Assembly (NCBI GenBank): GCA_034509755.1
Contig: CM067550.1
Location: forward strand, 12,641,001 to 12,705,000
DNA from: Anisodus tanguticus
Taxonomy: Eukaryota; Streptophyta; Magnoliopsida; Solanales; Solanaceae
Direction of reading: 5' to 3'
DNA length: 64,000 nt
Below the pieces are notes generated by a model. The model had not been told where the DNA came from and did no database searches. It worked only from the letters and a program-made list of their open reading frames with translations. Below, piece by piece: positions 59,504 through 64,000 of this stretch. The stretch's first letter is position 1. Each line of letters starts with the position of its first letter. A program made the position numbers and the translations under genes.

Positions 59504-61108
59504 TTATTCTTCCTGCTTGATATCAAGACCCTTAAGCCTCGTCTCCAACTCATTCTCATTATCTGCTCCTTCGTCAGCCTCTTCATCATAATCTTCTCCT
59601 TCAGGGTCATTGTCATCCAAAGGCCCAAGCACATGAAGTGAATTCTTAAAAATATCTTTAACCTCATCAATTCCTTCATCAGATATGAAGTTGCCATTGA
59701 TGTTCAGCACCTTAAACCCAGGTTTGCTCACTACAGCTTGTGCCAAGCACCTGGCACCAGATCTTCTTATTGCATTGGTACTCATATCCACTTCAGTTAA
59801 TTGACCGTGACCATCCTTCAATGCCTTTGCAATTAAGATAGCACCCTCGTCTTTCAACTCATTCTCTGCTAACTTCAACGTGGTAAGAAGTTGCTTTGTA
59901 GCAATACATGCTGCCAGAGCAGGAGCAGCTATAGCTGTGATGTCATTTCCATCCATCTCCAAAACCTCAAGGGATGGAGCAGATTCCTTGAGGGCATTAG
60001 AAAGAGCTATGGACCCCTCATCCTCCAAATTCAGATAACTCAAGTATATCTCAGTTAAGCCAGAAAAGATTGATATTAATTTGCTCAAGGCAATTCCAGC
60101 TTCCAAACCAAACATGTTGTCACGCAAATCAAGCTTCATTAAATTCCTACATTTTCCAAGTGCTTGTGAAAGAGCAACCCCACCTTCAGATCCTATCCTT
60201 GTACATGAGCACCGGAAATCCTACAATGCAGGAGAGTGCTTCACAAGTTCAGAAATAGCAAGTGCACCCTCATCTCCTGTCATGTTATTGTGAAAATGAA
60301 GGATACGGAGTTTATCGGTTGAAGGAATTAGCTCACAAACTGCTTGTGCTGCTTCCTTTGAAATTCCGTCATTCATCAAATAGAGCTCTTCCAAGTTCTT
60401 TTGTGACTTTAAAAGTGCCCCAAATGCCCTTATTCCCTTTTCACCTAAAGCATTGTTAGAAAGATCGAGATACCTCAGGTCATAGGCGTCCAAAGCAGAA
60501 GAAAAGATTGCAATGACTTCCAGGGCTTCGTCCTCTTGTCTACCCGCTATGAAGTCTGACAGATCCACTTCTGTCAATTGATCTTTAAGAGAGGACAAAA
60601 TGGGTGCTGCAATTTTAGCAGCATCCACGCCAAAGCTTCTATTGCTGAAACATATCCTTTTATAATTATTCCCTGGTTCACTTAGTGGTTTCAATAATTC
60701 AGAAGCCTCTTCTGCACTTACGAAATCCCGTCTACCTTTGGATATATCAAAAATAGTAGCTTCACCAGATGCTTTAACCTTCTCAGGTACAATACCTTCT
60801 GCAAATTCCTTTGTCCGAGGGCCTCTTTTAATAGCTTCTAACATAAGCTTACTAGATACCTTAGCATAAAGTTGCACAGCGGAACTTCCATCTCCATCGG
60901 TCTCCTTGTCAAAATGTTGATTGGCAGAATCAAAAGCCAGAGCTTCTATTTGTTTGGCATCCTCCTCAGCTTCTTCTTTACTCCAAAGGCCATATTTCAT
61001 GGACAAGATGGATGGAGTACTAAGATTCTTGGTCATCCTCTCCACGAGCATTAGCCTGGTACTTAGACTTGGGGGCCACAGCCTCATAGAGAATCCTGCA
61101 GAATCCAT
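59504..61108 (-). pseudogene. RANGAP1: RanGAP1 (WPP-domain Ran GTPase-activating protein) with an in-frame stop
   Basis: One uninterrupted 535-codon span from ATG at 61108 to the stop at 59504, except for a TAG at 60223-60221 (codon 296). The N-terminus holds the plant WPP domain (W11-P12-P13, ERMTKNLSTPSIL), which targets the nuclear envelope and cell plate. LRRs occupy about residues 150-470 with LTEVDLSDFIAGR, LRYLDLSNNALGEKG and ILHFHNNMTGDEGA. The C-terminus is acidic (DDNDPEGEDYDEEADEGADN). RanGAP1 stimulates GTP hydrolysis by Ran in nucleocytoplasmic transport. The stop falls inside the LRRs where the family has Glu, so it is one base from sense. All other codons look conserved. A CTTTTCCAG acceptor at about 61126 suggests a 5' UTR intron, so this is not a processed retrocopy. 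It could be a real null allele, a recent pseudogene or a sequencing error. Confidence 0.9.
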
Positions 61109-63069
61109 CTTCAATAGCCTGGAAAAGTAGCTGCAATCAGAAGATCATTTCATACAACAAAGGATGCATAAGGAGATGATGATCCACTACATATTACATT
61201 TAAAATTTTGCAAATTATTCAAGGGCACCCTCTAACAAACTTTTGAGCTATTGAAACACTAATACTGAACCTTGGAAGTAAAGGCTGCTAAGACCAAGGA
61301 AAACAATAATTGTGCTTGGTTCATGTATATGTTTTCAGCTTGTTCATGATTGACCTCAGTAGATAAGCACTGCAACAATTGCTCATGTGCAATTTTATTT
61401 TATTATTTTTTTTATACGTGAGCATTTTATAAACAAAAGAAACACGTAGAAGTTTTCATCTGCAATTATGAGTTCCCTAAGACTATGGTACCATGTGGTT
61501 GCCAAGAAAAGTGCGCTGAAAGTCCAACTTTGTTGCATTTATGGAAGTTGTCTGAAAAATGTTTAAAACCTTTCCTACAAGAAAAACCTTCCTCTAAATT
61601 AAATCCTGCCAAAATGTGCAGGGAAAGGAAAATGGTCCCTTCTAACAGACGCGTGCAAGAAAATGATATCCAATAACTTTCTTAACATCTAATTATGCCA
61701 AAGCATCTGTATGATCAGAATAAGAAGATCAAATCAAAGATGCTGTTACTACAATGACAAGTAATACCATGTACTTTTTTGCCATAGGAAATAGTAATTG
61801 TAAACAGGGCAAAAAATGGACCACAAAGCAATATCAGCAACAGAATTGTCATTTCTACACAGCACTGTTCCATACTTGGGGTTTCAACTATAAAAGAAGA
61901 TTTCTTCCATAGTCTATCATTTGAATACTGTCTCTTACATGTATATATCCTCAGAATATTAAACATGAGTTGACCCCCAGCAAGCAAGAAGCAATACATA
62001 GTTCTGACAATTAACATCGGTTCATTTAAAAATTGTTCCAATTTCTTTGGTCTTTCTTCAGCACCTTCCAGCTTTTCAGCATAGGTGCTGCCATCTTGTA
62101 TTTTTTTCCTCATAAGGTAAATTTTATATATGTATCAGCATCAAGTGTATGCTGGCACGTACAATAAGTACACATGCCATCTCGTTTTTGGTATTTTTGA
62201 TCAACAGAATTATTTTATCTCACAGGACAAACAGAATAAGTATTTGACCAATAAATGCAAAGAGTTCTAAAATGATAATAGACATATGGCAAGGGAAAGG
62301 TTGGTGCATATTGACGTTCAGGTCATGGTCATAAGTTGCAAAAACAGCCACTAGAGTTACAATTACATATAAGCGTCCCAACCCCTGGTGCAATAAGGTA
62401 TTTTTTTCCCAAAAGCAACATCTCACCTGTGCAATTAATACAATGTACTTAAGAAATGATAAATCATATATTTGAGCTACAAAAGAAAGTGATTGTTCTG
62501 TCCAAAGTACTCAAACTCCATCCCGAGCTATTGATGTTGACTTCAGATTTTTAACAGTTATATATCTCGTCAGTTAAGAAATATATGAACTTTTCATTAC
62601 AAAGTTAGGAGCTCTATTTATCCTTTAAAATATTATTGTTTCTCTTTTATAGTGGACAAAAAGGCTTAAAAAGGGAAGTGAACAAATTTGTCCCAATTTC
62701 GGTGACATCTCATCTCCACATAAAAAGAAATGCATTTATGATAAGCTACTATCCATGATTCAAGAGGATTGTTCCTTTACTTCACATAGTTTTTTCTAAA
62801 GTTTGTGATGAAAATATCACGCAAAAAGTCACTATGCTCGAGGCATATCTAAAACCTTATGAGTTGATATATTTGATTTTCCCCTTGCATCAAGTAATAC
62901 CTCGAATAGAATTCTGAGGGAAAACAAGAAAACGGATTTCTTCACATTGTACAATGGTTACCCGGAAATTTCCTAAAGTAGCCAGAGGACTAAAGAAGAG
63001 TGTGCATATTTTGATTCTCCCTCCCTCTTCAAGTCAAAGTTTGATCTCAAAAACAATAGTAGAAATTAT
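61109..63069. other. RanGAP1 upstream region
   Basis: No confident gene. The 5' UTR intron and promoter of RanGAP1 should lie here. A minus-strand frame near 62000-62113 (DGSTYAEKLEGAEERPKKL) looks like a short coiled coil but has no partner exons, so I do not call it a gene. Confidence 0.4.
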
Positions 63070-64000
63070 TGTTGGGAGATTTTGCTCTATGGTACTTTAT
63101 AAAGCAGTACGGGAAGTATTTAACTATTACAAGTATTCGAAAGGATAAATAAAGATTTCAATAATTCAACATGGAATCTGAAATTACAATCGTTACACAA
63201 GGAAAAACTGGAAATTCCAGTTTTGTAGAAGACGGAAAAATGTAAAATGTTTTTGCTGAGTCGAGTGTAGCACTCTGTCCTTAAGACAATATTGCCCCGT
63301 ATGTATCCTTTATACGTCCTGGACAATTTGTCTCCCAAGATAAAACAGCAATGGAACCCTTGAGCAAAGGAAACTCAAGAGCTACGGTGAAGAATATTGA
63401 GTAACGAAATGATGCTTGGAAGTTGTAGGAAGAAAACTATTTCGGTTGTGTATTTTCGTGCACTGTTTTTCTGCATCTGTTTATGTATTTTCGTGCATAT
63501 GTCTTTTTGCTCAACAATGGTGTAATGGGGTGTTTATATAGGAGAGGGAGGGGCTGTTTACTGCCTGAAAACTGCCTCCATAATAGCCAAATAATGGCCA
63601 TTATGGAGGTAGTAAAGTCACCAACATAAATGGGAGAAAGACCAACTGTTTTGGCCATTATAGGAGGAGTAATTCAGCCAAAATAAATGGCTGAATTGAG
63701 TGCTTGGCATTTCTGTTTTTGACCGTCGAAATTCGATTTTCCGGAAACTTCGGGGACCAAAGCGTACATCTTGAAACTTCGGGGACCAAAGCGCACATCC
63801 GAAAGAATTCTAGTCCAAATCGTATATCCGAAACTTCGGGATCAAAGCGTACTTACGGCAAAGTTTTCGGCCCAAAAAGATAATATCAGAAGACCCACAG
63901 CCCACAGCCCGTGACCCGTGACCCGTGAACCCGGAACCCGGAACCCGGAACTCGGAACCGGAACCGGACCGGACCGGACCGGACCGGACCGGACGGGACG
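63070..64000 (-). repeat. LTR of element D family, running off the window
   Basis: On the minus strand this ends CTCCCAACA at 63070 and matches the D LTRs: CTTTCGAATACTTGTAATA, AATTGTCTCCCAAG-type words, CTGTCCTTAAGACAA, GATATTATCTTTTTGG and the CACGGGCTGTGGGCTGTGGG tract. Its GC-rich part ends in a (CCGGA)n simple repeat at 63950-64000. Below 63070 there is no evident primer site or gag. It is therefore a solo LTR, or the 3' LTR of an element lying to the right. Confidence 0.75.

Noticed and set aside
61715..62113. Minus-strand frame with a short coiled coil (AEKLEGAEERPKKL)
   Set aside because: Only about 30 residues look protein-like and the rest is hydrophobic noise. No flanking exons or recognised family; it probably lies in the RanGAP1 5' UTR intron or promoter.

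Overview
The window is nuclear DNA from a dicot plant, most probably a member of the Solanaceae. The evidence is spliced genes with GT-AG introns, chloroplast-targeted proteins, dense Ty1/copia LTR retrotransposons, Stowaway, CACTA, hAT and pogo-type elements, and tRNA-derived SINEs of types common in that family. The species assignment is inference. There is no bacterial, organellar or CRISPR content.

Three conserved host genes are clear. (1) 3310-12335, minus: FZL, the chloroplast dynamin-like FZO-like GTPase. All 11 exons can be placed and encode 918 aa without a break. (2) 55774-58697, plus: CSP41a, the chloroplast stem-loop-binding/RNA-binding SDR protein; six exons, 404 aa, intact. (3) 59504-61108, minus: RanGAP1, with WPP domain, LRRs and acidic tail. 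It is intronless in the coding part and interrupted by one in-frame TAG at codon 296. CSP41a and RanGAP1 lie tail to tail about 0.8 kb apart.

1-3.3 kb holds no gene. 12.9-28.2 kb is a nested transposon block: an old Ty1/copia element (A) is split by a younger copia element (B, 16050-21118, 5-bp duplication CTTAT) and by a long-LTR copia element (D, 21569-27820, TGTTGG...CCAACA ends). 28.2-31 kb holds a lone coding exon, a small two-exon GRF zinc-finger/membrane protein gene (minus) and a hAT-type element with an exact 8-bp duplication. 32.2-38.8 kb is a decayed DUF1985/Ulp1-protease locus of transposon type; its non-coding parts are full of short ATGTATTCAT/ATGAATACAT words. 41.36-45.24 kb is a giant inverted repeat (foldback) with a 23-nt central loop. 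Its right arm carries about 1.26 kb extra, including a decayed minus-strand gene with 11-aa acidic repeats. 45.8-47.7 kb is a lysine-rich coiled-coil gene of unknown function with two tandemly duplicated exons. 48.2-53.2 kb is copia element C (minus, duplication CATAT), a relative of B. 54.0-54.9 kb is a pogo/Emigrant-like element with a transposase remnant. The right edge, 63.07 kb to the end, is another LTR of family D on the minus strand.

The host genes do not form a pathway cluster, although FZL and CSP41a both act in chloroplasts. I see no clear undescribed biological system. The most notable items are the foldback locus, the three-element nest, the RanGAP1 stop codon, the MITE lying against a splice donor in FZL, and the duplicated exons whose second copy preserves the empty site of a CACTA-type MITE. 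All splice sites were read by eye, and no database search was run.
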